Shown here: piece after piece, positions 46,260 to 53,876 of the stretch | Layout of the letters: each line of letters starts with the position of its first letter | Numbering within the stretch: position 1 is the first letter of the stretch | The notes under the pieces: model-generated | What the model saw: the letters and a program-made list of their open reading frames with translations, nothing else | What the model was told of the DNA's origin: nothing | The model's database searches: none | Origin: Sinomonas terrae | Lineage (GTDB): Bacteria > Actinomycetota > Actinomycetes > Actinomycetales > Micrococcaceae | NCBI RefSeq assembly: GCF_022539255.1 | Contig: NZ_JAKZBV010000001.1 | Location: 2,418,001-2,482,000 of the forward strand | DNA length: 64,000 bases | Direction: 5' to 3' | Made by a program: the position numbers and the translations under genes

Positions 46260-47834
46260 CTAGTAGGCGAAGGCCAGGACGTCGTCGGACTGCTTGTGCT
46301 CGCCGTCGTCGTCGTGCTTCTGGGCGAGCTCCGGCATCGCGGCCGCGACGCCGCCGCGCGTGTAGCGCCACAGCAGCCGTACCTCGACGACCATGAGTGC
46401 CGCGTAGAGGACGCAGAAGACGATGAGGGAGGTGAGGAGCTCCCCCGCGCTCACGCCGGGTGAGACTGCGGCCGCGGTGAACATGAAGACCTGGTCGAAG
46501 CTGCCGGCCATCGAGGGATTCGGGGCGACCACGAAGGGCTGCCGGCCCATCTCGGTGAAGATCCACCCTGCTGCGTTCGCGCCGAACGGAGCGAGGATGC
46601 CCACGACGGCGAGCCGCATGAGCCACCGCGCTTGGGGAACGGTCCCCTTGCGGGTGAGGTAGAGGGCGACGGCGGCGGCAAGCGCGGCGAGGCCACCGAA
46701 CCCGATCATCATCCGGAAGCCCCAGTAGGTGACTTCCATGACCGGGACGTACTGGATCGGCTCGCCAGCGCGGTCACCGTAGACCGGGTTGTTGGGCAGG
46801 TTGGTCCCGTACGCGGCCTGATATTGCGGGATGAGGCTGTTGACGCCCTTGACGTCGGTGTTGAAGTCGCCGTGGGCGAGGAACGAGAGCAGGCCCGGGA
46901 TCTCGATGACCGCGGCGACGTTGGAGCAGTCCTTGGAGCCGACGTCGCCCACGGAGAGCACCGAGAAGCTCGTGCCGTCGTGGCATGCGGCCTCGGCTGC
47001 CGCCATCTTCATGGGCTGCTGGACGAACATGAGCTTTCCCTGGATGTCACCCGTGATCGCGGTCCCGGCGAAGGAGATCATGGCGACGACGGCGCCGATG
47101 CGGAGGCTCCGCAGCCAGACCCGGTGATCGATGCGATCGCGTGCCGGCAGGTCCGGGTTCTCGCCGGGGATGACGCGCCCGTCTTCTCCCACAGTGTCGA
47201 TTCCATCCTTGCGGCGCTGCCACAGGTGGTACCAGGAGATGCCCAGCAGGAACGCGCCGGCCACGCCGAGGGAGCCCAAGAGAGTGTGCGGCACAGCGAC
47301 GAGTGCCGTGTTGTTCGTGAACACCGCCCATGCGTCGGTCATGACTGGGCGTCCGTCGACGACCTTGACGCCCACAGGGTGCTGCATCCAGCTGTTGGCG
47401 ACGATGATGAAGTACGCCGAGATGGCGGAGCCGACGACGGCGCACCACAGTGTGGCGAGGTGCAGGCCCGGCCGGAGGAGCTTCCAGCCGAAGATCCAGA
47501 GGCCGAGGAACGTCGACTCGACGAAGAACGCGAGCAGTGCCTCCATGGCCAGGGGTGCGCCGAAGACGTCCCCGACGAAGCGGCTGTACTCGCTCCACGC
47601 CATGCCGAACTGGAACTCCTGAACGAGGCCGGTCGCCACCCCCATGATGAAGTTGATGAGGAAGAGCTTTCCCCAGAACTTCGTCATGCGGAGGTATTCG
47701 GGTTTGCGGGTCCGGAACCACACGGTCTGCATGACGGCGACGACGAGGCCGAGGCCGATCGTGAGCGGGACCATCATGAAGTGGTAGACGGTCGTGATGC
47801 CGAACTGCCAGCGGGCGATTTCCAAGGCGTCCAT
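46260..47834 (-). CDS. cydA: Cytochrome bd ubiquinol/menaquinol oxidase subunit I
   Basis: A 524-aa haem-bearing subunit. The haem b595 ligand H18 lies in GITTVYHFMMVPLTIGLG, and the quinol-site GRQPF motif is present in FTEMGRQPFVV. The Q-loop is of the short kind found in Gram-positives. ATG 47834 has AGGAG five bases upstream; the frame is open further to 48020, but those codons run through operator sequences and are not credible. Divergent from blaI; the gap holds three TTCTAC/GTAGAA palindromes. A possible -10 (TACACT, complement of 47897-47902) overlaps the second palindrome. Confidence 0.95.
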   Translation of the reverse strand: MDALEIARWQFGITTVYHFMMVPLTIGLGLVVAVMQTVWFRTRKPEYLRMTKFWGKLFLINFIMGVATGLVQEFQFGMAWSEYSRFVGDVFGAPLAMEALLAFFVESTFLGLWIFGWKLLRPGLHLATLWCAVVGSAISAYFIIVANSWMQHPVGVKVVDGRPVMTDAWAVFTNNTALVAVPHTLLGSLGVAGAFLLGISWYHLWQRRKDGIDTVGEDGRVIPGENPDLPARDRIDHRVWLRSLRIGAVVAMISFAGTAITGDIQGKLMFVQQPMKMAAAEAACHDGTSFSVLSVGDVGSKDCSNVAAVIEIPGLLSFLAHGDFNTDVKGVNSLIPQYQAAYGTNLPNNPVYGDRAGEPIQYVPVMEVTYWGFRMMIGFGGLAALAAAVALYLTRKGTVPQARWLMRLAVVGILAPFGANAAGWIFTEMGRQPFVVAPNPSMAGSFDQVFMFTAAAVSPGVSAGELLTSLIVFCVLYAALMVVEVRLLWRYTRGGVAAAMPELAQKHDDDGEHKQSDDVLAFAY

Positions 47835-47862
47835 ATGCGCTCCTGTCGGGGGCAGAAACCCG

Positions 47863-47883
47863 TCTTCTACAAACCGTAGAAGA
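47863..47883. promoter_or_regulatory. BlaI-type operator 1 (cydA proximal)
   Basis: TCTTCTAC and GTAGAAGA form perfect 8-bp arms around five bases (AAACC). The core TTCTAC-N5-GTAGAA is shared with two other sites in the same divergent space. It lies 29 bp before the cydA start codon, between promoter and RBS or over the transcription start. Confidence 0.8.
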
Positions 47884-47888
47884 CTGAC

Positions 47889-47905
47889 TTCTACAGAGTG
47901 TAGAA
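47889..47905. promoter_or_regulatory. BlaI-type operator 2
   Basis: TTCTACAGAGTGTAGAA is a perfect palindrome with 7-bp arms around GAG. It contains TACA and TGTA half-sites as known for BlaI/MecI operators. Its centre is 24 bp from operator 1, so both could be filled side by side, and it covers a candidate -10 for cydA on the minus strand. Confidence 0.82.
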
Positions 47906-47949
47906 CACTTGGGAGCCACGTACGAATGGATACGGGCCGCTTTCTCCGT

Positions 47950-47970
47950 GACGCGCGCACGACGCGCGTC
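47950..47970. promoter_or_regulatory. Additional dyad in the cydA-blaI region
   Basis: GACGCGC (47950-47956) and GCGCGTC (47964-47970) are 7-bp inverted arms around seven bases. The sequence differs from the BlaI-type operators and sits between operators 2 and 3. It could be the site of a second regulator or a chance GC-rich dyad. Confidence 0.35.
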
Positions 47971-47986
47971 TGTTGACCACTTTTTC

Positions 47987-48003
47987 TTCTACCTCGCGTA
48001 GAA
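47987..48003. promoter_or_regulatory. BlaI-type operator 3 (blaI proximal)
   Basis: TTCTACCTCGCGTAGAA has the same 6-bp arms and 5-bp spacer as the other two sites. A TAGAAT hexamer (47999-48004) inside its right edge would make a good -10 for blaI, with TTGACC (47973-47978) as an imperfectly spaced (20 bp) -35. Occupancy would block blaI transcription, the expected autoregulation. Confidence 0.78.
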
Positions 48004-48095
48004 TGGGTTATGGGCCTCACAGGACGCTAGTGGTGGACATCACCTCGGGAGTCATCCAAGTGAGACCCGCATCGGAATCATGGAAGGACACAACG

Positions 48096-48458
48096 ATGGC
48101 AAGCCTGGGGGAGCTCGAGCGCTCGGTCATGGACCAGCTCTGGTCGACAGCGGAAGCGGCAACGGCCAACGAGCTCCGGGATCGTCTCGCACAGAGCGAA
48201 GTGCAGAGCAAGGACCTCGCCGTCACGACCGTCCTCACTGTTCTCTCGCGTCTCGAGAAGAAGGGCCTCGTGGAGCGTGAGCGCGGCACCCGGCCCCACC
48301 GCTACCGTGCCATCTCGACGCGCGAAGACCACACGGCCCGGCTCATGCATGAGGCGCTCGGCACAGCCCCGGACCGCGAGGCAGTCCTCGCACGTTTCAT
48401 CGGGAGCGTGTCCGAGGCCGAGGCCGCCACTCTCCGCAAACTGCTCACCCGGGGCTGA
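48096..48458 (+). CDS. blaI: BlaI/MecI/CopY-family transcriptional repressor
   Basis: A 120-aa winged-helix repressor. The DNA-binding half covers LGELERSVMDQLWS to GLVERERGTRPHRYRA (residues 4-72), with recognition helix around LAVTTVLTVLSRLEKKG; a C-terminal dimerisation helix pair follows, including VLARF near 98-101, the region where M56 proteases cut homologues. ATG 48096 has AAGGA seven bases upstream; the frame is open to 47973 but that would cross operator 3. The M56 protease gene follows after 30 bp. The divergent cyd operon and shared operators point to control of cytochrome bd rather than of a beta-lactamase. Confidence 0.9.
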   Translation: MASLGELERSVMDQLWSTAEAATANELRDRLAQSEVQSKDLAVTTVLTVLSRLEKKGLVERERGTRPHRYRAISTREDHTARLMHEALGTAPDREAVLARFIGSVSEAEAATLRKLLTRG

Positions 48459-48488
48459 CTCACAAGCCGCTCGTCGCCGAGGACGTCC

Positions 48489-49466
48489 GTGCTCGCAGCC
48501 TCGTATCTCCTCGCACTGCTGGCAATCCTGCTCGCATGGCCGGTGCCAGTGGCACTCTCCCACGCCCGGTGGACGTCGCGCTCGCCGTTTGCCGCGATGG
48601 TCCTGTGGCAGTCGATAGCCCTCGCGGGCGGGCTATCGATGATCGGAGCAATGCTCGTGTATGGCCTCCAGCCGCTCGGGGACAATCTACTGCAGGCCAT
48701 CGGCCGAGCCGCATCCCTCGTCCTGGAGAACAAATCCTCCGACGAACTGCAGTTCTGGCACCTCTTTGCCCTCTGCGCCGCGGCGCTGCTCGGAACACAC
48801 CTCGTGTTCACGCTTGGGCTCACCTACGCCCGCATCACAAACCAGCGTCGGAGGCATAGGGAACTCCTCGAGGTGCTCAGCCTGCCTTCAGGCGCTATCG
48901 AACGAACCCTCGTCATCAACCATCCGGCTCCGGTTGCCTACTGCCTCCCGGGCGGTTCGAGATCCGTCACGGTCCTCTCGGACGGACTCGTCGAGGCGCT
49001 CTCCCCCGGTGAGCTGGCCGCCGTCGTCGAACACGAACGCGCTCACCTCACGCAGCGGCACCATCTTCTGCTCTGGGCCTTCGAGGCCTGGCGCCAGGCG
49101 CTCCCGTGGCTTCCGACCTCACGGCTCTCGCGCGAAGCAGTGTCCTCGCTCGTCGAGATGCTCGCGGACGACGTCGCCCGAAGGACCGCACCCGACGACG
49201 TCCTCGTCCGGGCCATCGCCCTCGTAGCTGTAGGAAGTGCCGGGGCCGCAACGGATCCAGCCGAGGCTTCGCTCGAAAGCTCGAGAGTGACCGGAACCCC
49301 CGGGACTCCCGGCGACGGCGAGGCCTCGGTGGCCGCGCGTCTTAGCAGGCTCCTCACCCCCCAGCCTCAGCTCACGGCGGCGCAGACGACGGCGGTGCTC
49401 GCCGCGTCGGGGCTCATGCTCGCGGTGCCCACGGTGCTCCTGCTGGCTCCCGGCCTGCTCAGCTGA
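48489..49466 (+). CDS. M56-family membrane metallopeptidase (BlaR1/MecR1-like protease without sensor domain)
   Basis: A 325-aa membrane zinc protease. Helices lie at about 3-22, 33-60, 88-112 and 298-320. The cytoplasmic loop carries the zinc motif HERAH (182-186) preceded by E181, and the third ligand region EMLADD (E223, D227). Classical BlaR1 proteins have an extra C-terminal penicillin-binding sensor of some 250 aa; here the protein ends one helix after the protease, so the stimulus must be different. It is the second gene of the blaI operon, GTG start 30 bp after blaI. Converges on parE. Confidence 0.9.
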   Translation: MLAASYLLALLAILLAWPVPVALSHARWTSRSPFAAMVLWQSIALAGGLSMIGAMLVYGLQPLGDNLLQAIGRAASLVLENKSSDELQFWHLFALCAAALLGTHLVFTLGLTYARITNQRRRHRELLEVLSLPSGAIERTLVINHPAPVAYCLPGGSRSVTVLSDGLVEALSPGELAAVVEHERAHLTQRHHLLLWAFEAWRQALPWLPTSRLSREAVSSLVEMLADDVARRTAPDDVLVRAIALVAVGSAGAATDPAEASLESSRVTGTPGTPGDGEASVAARLSRLLTPQPQLTAAQTTAVLAASGLMLAVPTVLLLAPGLLS

Positions 49467-49521
49467 GCCCCGCAGGCCCCCCGAGCGAACCGCCGGCCCC
49501 CACCCGCTGCGGGACGTCCCG

Positions 49522-51630
49522 TCAGGCGTCGATGCGCTCGCGATCGAGGTTCGCGCTCCCCGAGACAATGAAGTCCTTGCGCGGGGCGACCTCGGATCCC
49601 ATGAGGAGCTCGAACACCTCCTCGGCGCGCTGGGCGCTCTCGATGGTGACCCGGCGAAGGCTCCGGTGGCGCGGGTCCATCGTCGTCTCCGCCAGCTGGT
49701 CGGCGTCCATCTCGCCGAGCCCCTTGTAGCGCTGGATCGGCTCCTTGTAGCGCCGCCCGTCGCCCTCGAGGCGCTTCAGCAGAGTGTGCAGCTCGCCTTC
49801 CGAATAGGTGTAGACCATCTCGTTCGCCTTGCTCCCCGGGTTGATCACCTCGACCCGGTGAAGCGGGGGCACCGCGGCATACACTCGGCCCTCCTCGATC
49901 ATGGGGCGCATGTACCGGAAGAAGAGCGTGAGGAGGAGCGTGCGGATGTGGGCGCCGTCGACGTCCGCATCGGTCATGAGGATGACCCGGCCATAGCGGG
50001 CCGCCTCGATGTCGAAGCTGCGCCCAGACCCGGCTCCGACGACCTGGATGAGCGCCGCGCACTCCGCATTGGAGAGCATGTCTCCGACAGAGGCCTTCTG
50101 GACGTTGAGGATCTTGCCGCGGATCGGCAGGAGCGCCTGGAACTCGGAGGAACGGGCGTGCCGTGCGGTGCCGAGCGCGGAGTCGCCCTCGACGATGAAG
50201 AGTTCTGACCGGGTGACGTCGTCCGTACGGCAGTCGATGAGCTTTGCGGGCAGAGTCGAGGACTCGAGCGCGGTCTTGCGGCGCTGCGTCTCCTTGTGCA
50301 GGCGCGCGGTGACGCGCGACTTCATCTCGTTGACGACTTTCTCCAGCAGGACCGAGGTCTGATTGCGGTCCGCGCGCGCCGTAGAGGTGAGCTTGGCACC
50401 GAGTTCCTTCTCGATCACCCTGGAGACGATCTGCCGGACCGGGGCCGTTCCAAGGATCTCCTTTGTCTGGCCCTCGAACTGCGGTTCCGCCAGCCGGACG
50501 GTGAGGACCGCCGTGAGGCCGGCCATCACGTCGTCCTTCTCGATCTTGTCGTTGCCGGCCTTGAGCTTGCGGGCGTTTGCTTCGACCGCCTTGCGGAAGA
50601 CTTTGAGCAGCGCCGCTTCGAAGCCGGCCTGATGCGTTCCGCCCTTGGGCGTGGCGATGATGTTGACGAAGGTCCGCACCGTCGTGTCGTAGCCGACTCC
50701 CCAGCGCATTGCCACGTCGACGTCGCAATCGCGCTCGACCTCGGCGATCTGGCTGTGTCCGCGCTCGTCGAGCACAGGGACCGTCTCCTTGAACGTCCCC
50801 GAGCCGTGGAGGCGCCAGGTCTCAGTGACCGGCGCATCGATCGCGAGGAAGTCGACGAACTCGGAGATGCCTCCGTCGTGGTGGAACACTTCCTCGTGGG
50901 GACCCGACTCCCCCAGGGTGCCCGGCAGCCGCCGCTCGTCTCGGACGGTGATCCGGAGGCCTGGGACCAGGAACGAGGTCTGCCGCGCGCGGCCCACGAG
51001 CTCGTCGTAGGAGAACTTCGCATCCGGAGTGAAGATCTGCCGGTCGGCCCAGTAGCGGATGCGTGTTCCCGTCACCCCGCGCTTCGCCTTGCCGACGACG
51101 TCGAGAACGGAGTCGTCGACGAATGGTTCGAAGGGCGCTTCCGGGCTCAGCCGTGAGCCGGTGTCGACGAAGCGGCCAGGCTCGCCTCGACGGAAGGACA
51201 TCTGGTAGGTCTTTCCGCCGCGGTCCACGTGGACGTCAAGCCGCGCCGACAACGCGTTGACGACCGAGGCCCCGACGCCGTGGAGGCCGCCCGAAGCCGT
51301 GTACGAGCCACCTCCGAATTTGCCGCCCGCGTGCAGCTTCGTGAACACGACTTCGACGCCCGTCAGGCCCGTCTTGGGTTCGACGTCGACAGGGATGCCG
51401 CGCCCGTCGTCGTGCACCTCGACAGAGCCGTCCGGGTGAAGGATCACCTTGATGTCGTGCCCGAATCCCGCAAGCGCCTCATCCACCGAGTTGTCGATGA
51501 TCTCCCAAAGGCAGTGCATGAGACCGCGGGAGTCGGTCGAACCGATGTACATGCCGGGGCGTTTGCGAACAGCCTCGAGCCCTTCGAGGACAGACAGATG
51601 CCTAGCGGTGTATTCAGAGCTCGGGGTCAC
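49522..51630 (-). CDS. parE: DNA topoisomerase IV subunit B
   Basis: A 702-aa GHKL ATPase plus TOPRIM subunit of topoisomerase IV. ATPase motifs are EIIDNSVDEALAG, DDGRGIPVD and GGLHGVGASVVNALS; the TOPRIM domain has EGDSALGTARHARSSEFQALLPIRGK and DADVDGAHIRTLL. The GTG 51630 start has GGAG ten bases upstream. Its partner parC is 10 kb away on the other strand with the respiratory cyd block in between. The EGDSA and PIRGKILNV variants are typical of both GyrB and ParE; assignment to ParE rests on context near sigA and parC. Confidence 0.88.
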   Translation of the reverse strand: MTPSSEYTARHLSVLEGLEAVRKRPGMYIGSTDSRGLMHCLWEIIDNSVDEALAGFGHDIKVILHPDGSVEVHDDGRGIPVDVEPKTGLTGVEVVFTKLHAGGKFGGGSYTASGGLHGVGASVVNALSARLDVHVDRGGKTYQMSFRRGEPGRFVDTGSRLSPEAPFEPFVDDSVLDVVGKAKRGVTGTRIRYWADRQIFTPDAKFSYDELVGRARQTSFLVPGLRITVRDERRLPGTLGESGPHEEVFHHDGGISEFVDFLAIDAPVTETWRLHGSGTFKETVPVLDERGHSQIAEVERDCDVDVAMRWGVGYDTTVRTFVNIIATPKGGTHQAGFEAALLKVFRKAVEANARKLKAGNDKIEKDDVMAGLTAVLTVRLAEPQFEGQTKEILGTAPVRQIVSRVIEKELGAKLTSTARADRNQTSVLLEKVVNEMKSRVTARLHKETQRRKTALESSTLPAKLIDCRTDDVTRSELFIVEGDSALGTARHARSSEFQALLPIRGKILNVQKASVGDMLSNAECAALIQVVGAGSGRSFDIEAARYGRVILMTDADVDGAHIRTLLLTLFFRYMRPMIEEGRVYAAVPPLHRVEVINPGSKANEMVYTYSEGELHTLLKRLEGDGRRYKEPIQRYKGLGEMDADQLAETTMDPRHRSLRRVTIESAQRAEEVFELLMGSEVAPRKDFIVSGSANLDRERIDA

Positions 51631-51903
51631 GCTCGAGGGGCTCCTTCATGGTGCAGGGGAAGGCAGGCGCGCGGTGCACGCACTACCGTTACAGGGTAGT
51701 CGCACCCGCGCCGGTTCCCTCTCTCGCCACCCAGGAGGAGTCAGAATCCGGGGTGAAACGCTCCTCGCCAGCTCCGCCCCGTTATCGAACATTGATACGC
51801 CGCCAGCGAAAAGCAACCTTTTAATGGAAGGTCCTGTGGGGGCCGGGGTGTTAGATGGGTAAGACCACCGTGGAACCGCCCGGTATCTGTGAAGGAGGCC
51901 AAG

Positions 51904-52125
51904 ATGACTTCAGCCCTTGCGGACCGCACCCTGACCGCCGTCGACCGCTGCGACCGCTGCGGCGCCCAGGCCTACGTCCGAGTGGTTCTCGAGACGTCGG
52001 GCGGGGAACTCCTGTTCTGCGCCCACCATGCGCGCGCGGTCGAGGGGCGCCTGCGCCCCCTCGCGTCGCACTGGCACGACGAGACGGAGCGGCTGAACGA
52101 GCGCGCAGCCGTACCAGAGGACTAA
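51904..52125 (+). CDS. DUF7455 small zinc-ribbon protein
   Basis: A 73-aa protein with two metal-binding knuckles, DRCDRCGAQA and LLFCAHHARA, followed by a charged helix (HDETERLNERA). This family is widespread beside sigA in Actinobacteria and has no assigned role; a contact with the transcription machinery is plausible from synteny only. GGAGG about eight bases upstream selects ATG 51904 over the ATG at 51889. Divergent from parE. Confidence 0.85.
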   Translation: MTSALADRTLTAVDRCDRCGAQAYVRVVLETSGGELLFCAHHARAVEGRLRPLASHWHDETERLNERAAVPED

Positions 52126-52154
52126 GCTCCAGCTCGAAGAGCTCCAGCTCGAAG
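52125..52154. repeat. Perfect 15-bp tandem duplication right after the DUF7455 stop
   Basis: AGCTCCAGCTCGAAG occurs at 52125-52139 and again at 52140-52154 without a gap. The first base is the last base of the TAA stop. It precedes the terminator hairpin by five bases. Confidence 0.9.
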
Positions 52155-52158
52155 TTAA

Positions 52159-52196
52159 GCGAGGGCCCGGACACCGTTAGGCGTCCGGGCCCTCGC
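52159..52196 (+). terminator. Hairpin terminator after DUF7455
   Basis: GCGAGGGCCCGGAC (52159-52172) pairs with GTCCGGGCCCTCGC (52183-52196), a perfect 14-bp stem with a 10-base loop in which CC/GG can add pairs. No U-tract. Located 33 bp after the stop. Confidence 0.8.
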
Positions 52197-52242
52197 ACGT
52201 GCTCACTGTATTTGCCGGCTGGTTGGTTTGTCAGCTGGCCCT

Positions 52243-52282
52243 GCTGGCTGCCGGCCGACCGTGCTGGTTGCCGGCTGACCGT
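52243..52282. repeat. 20-bp tandem repeat upstream of the sigA terminator
   Basis: GCTGGCTGCCGGCCGACCGT (52243-52262) is followed directly by GCTGGTTGCCGGCTGACCGT (52263-52282), 18 of 20 identical, and a partial third GCTGG. Similar decayed GCCGGCTGG fragments precede it from about 52213. No coding sense in any frame. Confidence 0.75.
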
Positions 52283-52309
52283 GCTGGGCTCGCCGCAACG
52301 AGCCCAGCA
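52282..52309 (-). terminator. Hairpin terminator after sigA
   Basis: TGCTGGGCTCG (52282-52292) pairs with CGAGCCCAGCA (52299-52309), an 11-bp stem with loop CCGCAA, seven bases past the sigA stop on the minus strand. Confidence 0.8.
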
Positions 52310-52315
52310 TCCGGG

Positions 52316-53626
52316 TTAGTCGAGGTAGTCGCGCAGCACCTGGGAGCGCGACGGGTGACGCAGCTTGGACATCGTCTTCGACTCGATCTGGCGGATGCGC
52401 TCACGCGTCACCCCGTAGACCTTGCCGATCTCGTCCAGCGTCTTCGGTTGGCCATCGGTGAGGCCGAAGCGCATCGCAACCACTCCGGCTTCACGCTCGG
52501 AGAGCGTGTCGAGGACCGAGTGCAGCTGCTCCTGCAGGAGCGTGAAGCTCACCGCATCGGCCGGAACGACGGCCTCCGAGTCCTCGATGAGGTCGCCGAA
52601 CTCGGAATCGCCGTCTTCGCCGAGCGGAGTGTGCAGCGAGATCGGCTCGCGTCCGTACTTCTGCACCTCGACGACCTTCTCGGGCGTCATGTCGAGCTCC
52701 TTGGCCAGCTCCTCCGGAGTTGGCTCGCGCCCGAGGTCCTGCAGCATCTGCCGCTGCACACGGGCGAGCTTGTTGATGACCTCGACCATGTGCACGGGAA
52801 TGCGGATGGTGCGGGCCTGGTCCGCCATGGCGCGCGTGATGGCCTGACGGATCCACCACGTAGCGTACGTGGAGAACTTGAAGCCCTTCGTGTAGTCGAA
52901 CTTTTCGACGGCGCGGATAAGTCCGAGATTGCCTTCCTGGATGAGGTCCAAGAAGAGCATGCCGCGGCCGGTGTACCGCTTGGCGAGGGAGACGACCAGT
53001 CGGAGGTTCGCCTCCAGCAGGTGGTTCTTGGCCCGCTCGCCGTCGTGCACGATGCGCTCGAGGTCATGCCGATACTGGGCGTCGTAGGTCGCGCCCTCTT
53101 CCTCAAGCTTGTGCTTGGCGAAGAGCCCGGCCTCGATGCGGAGCGCGAGGTCGACCTCCTGCTCTGCGTTCAGCAGAGCAACCTTGCCGATCTGCTTGAG
53201 GTAGTCCTTGACCGGGTCCGCCGTCGCGCCGGCGGAGGTCACCTGCTGGACCGGTGCGTCGTCTTCATCGGCGTCGGAGATGACCATGGCGGCGGAGGTT
53301 CCGGGGGCGGCCTTCCCTTCGCCGTCTTCCTCGGCGTCGGTCTCGGCCGCGATCTCCTCCTCGCCGGGAGTCACCGCGTCAAGATCAGTCGCTTCCGCTT
53401 CGAGATCCTCGGTCGCGGTGGCATCCTGAGGAGCATCTCCCTTTGCGGACGTCTTCGTGGCCGCAGAATCGCTGTCGGCGGACTTCCGCGCACTCGCCTT
53501 GGCCTTGGTGGCGGTCGTGCTCTTGGAGCGCGAGCCCGCCGAAGCGCGCCTGGTGGATGCAGCCTTGCGCGCCTCGGTCTCCACCGTGGCCTTCTCAGCT
53601 GTTTCCTTCTCCGTGGGGGGCGTCAC
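52316..53626 (-). CDS. sigA: Primary RNA polymerase sigma factor (RpoD/SigA)
   Basis: A 436-aa sigma-70 of group 1. The N-terminal 130 residues are Ala/Lys/Asp-rich and disordered, as in other actinobacterial SigA. Region 1.2 begins ADPVKDYLKQIGKVALL; region 2 has NLRLVVSLAKRYTGRGM and FKFSTYATWWIRQAITRA; region 4 has ETLDEIGKVYGVTRERIRQIE-like sequence near the C-terminus. GTG 53626 is chosen because AGGAAGG lies five bases upstream; an open frame extends to 53674. The gene is monocistronic by its terminator and by the 250-bp leader upstream. Confidence 0.95.
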   Translation of the reverse strand: MTPPTEKETAEKATVETEARKAASTRRASAGSRSKSTTATKAKASARKSADSDSAATKTSAKGDAPQDATATEDLEAEATDLDAVTPGEEEIAAETDAEEDGEGKAAPGTSAAMVISDADEDDAPVQQVTSAGATADPVKDYLKQIGKVALLNAEQEVDLALRIEAGLFAKHKLEEEGATYDAQYRHDLERIVHDGERAKNHLLEANLRLVVSLAKRYTGRGMLFLDLIQEGNLGLIRAVEKFDYTKGFKFSTYATWWIRQAITRAMADQARTIRIPVHMVEVINKLARVQRQMLQDLGREPTPEELAKELDMTPEKVVEVQKYGREPISLHTPLGEDGDSEFGDLIEDSEAVVPADAVSFTLLQEQLHSVLDTLSEREAGVVAMRFGLTDGQPKTLDEIGKVYGVTRERIRQIESKTMSKLRHPSRSQVLRDYLD

Positions 53627-53876
53627 GATCACCTTCCTGCCGCTGTCCTGGCGCCGCCATGAGGGCAACACCACTATGACCCTGTCAAGTCCGTGCTTCG
53701 CGCAGAACGCGTCCCGGACCGAAGGGTCTTATGTATCAACCCCTCGGCTGCCAGATTCGTTCCCGAGAGTTCGAAATTAACGGGAGATTCTGGCTTCCAG
53801 TGCTCGGACCCGACCGGGTCTGTCGTCCATTGTCGCATGGCCGCGCCCCTGCAGCCGCATTCGCGCGCTCCAGGAC

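Noticed and set aside
47835..48020. N-terminal extension of cydA
   Set aside because: The frame is open but crosses two operator palindromes; the ATG at 47834 has a proper Shine-Dalgarno and gives the conserved CydA start.
48096..49466. A beta-lactam resistance switch (blaI-blaR1)
   Set aside because: There is no beta-lactamase or PBP gene nearby and the M56 protein has no penicillin-binding sensor; the operators face cydA.
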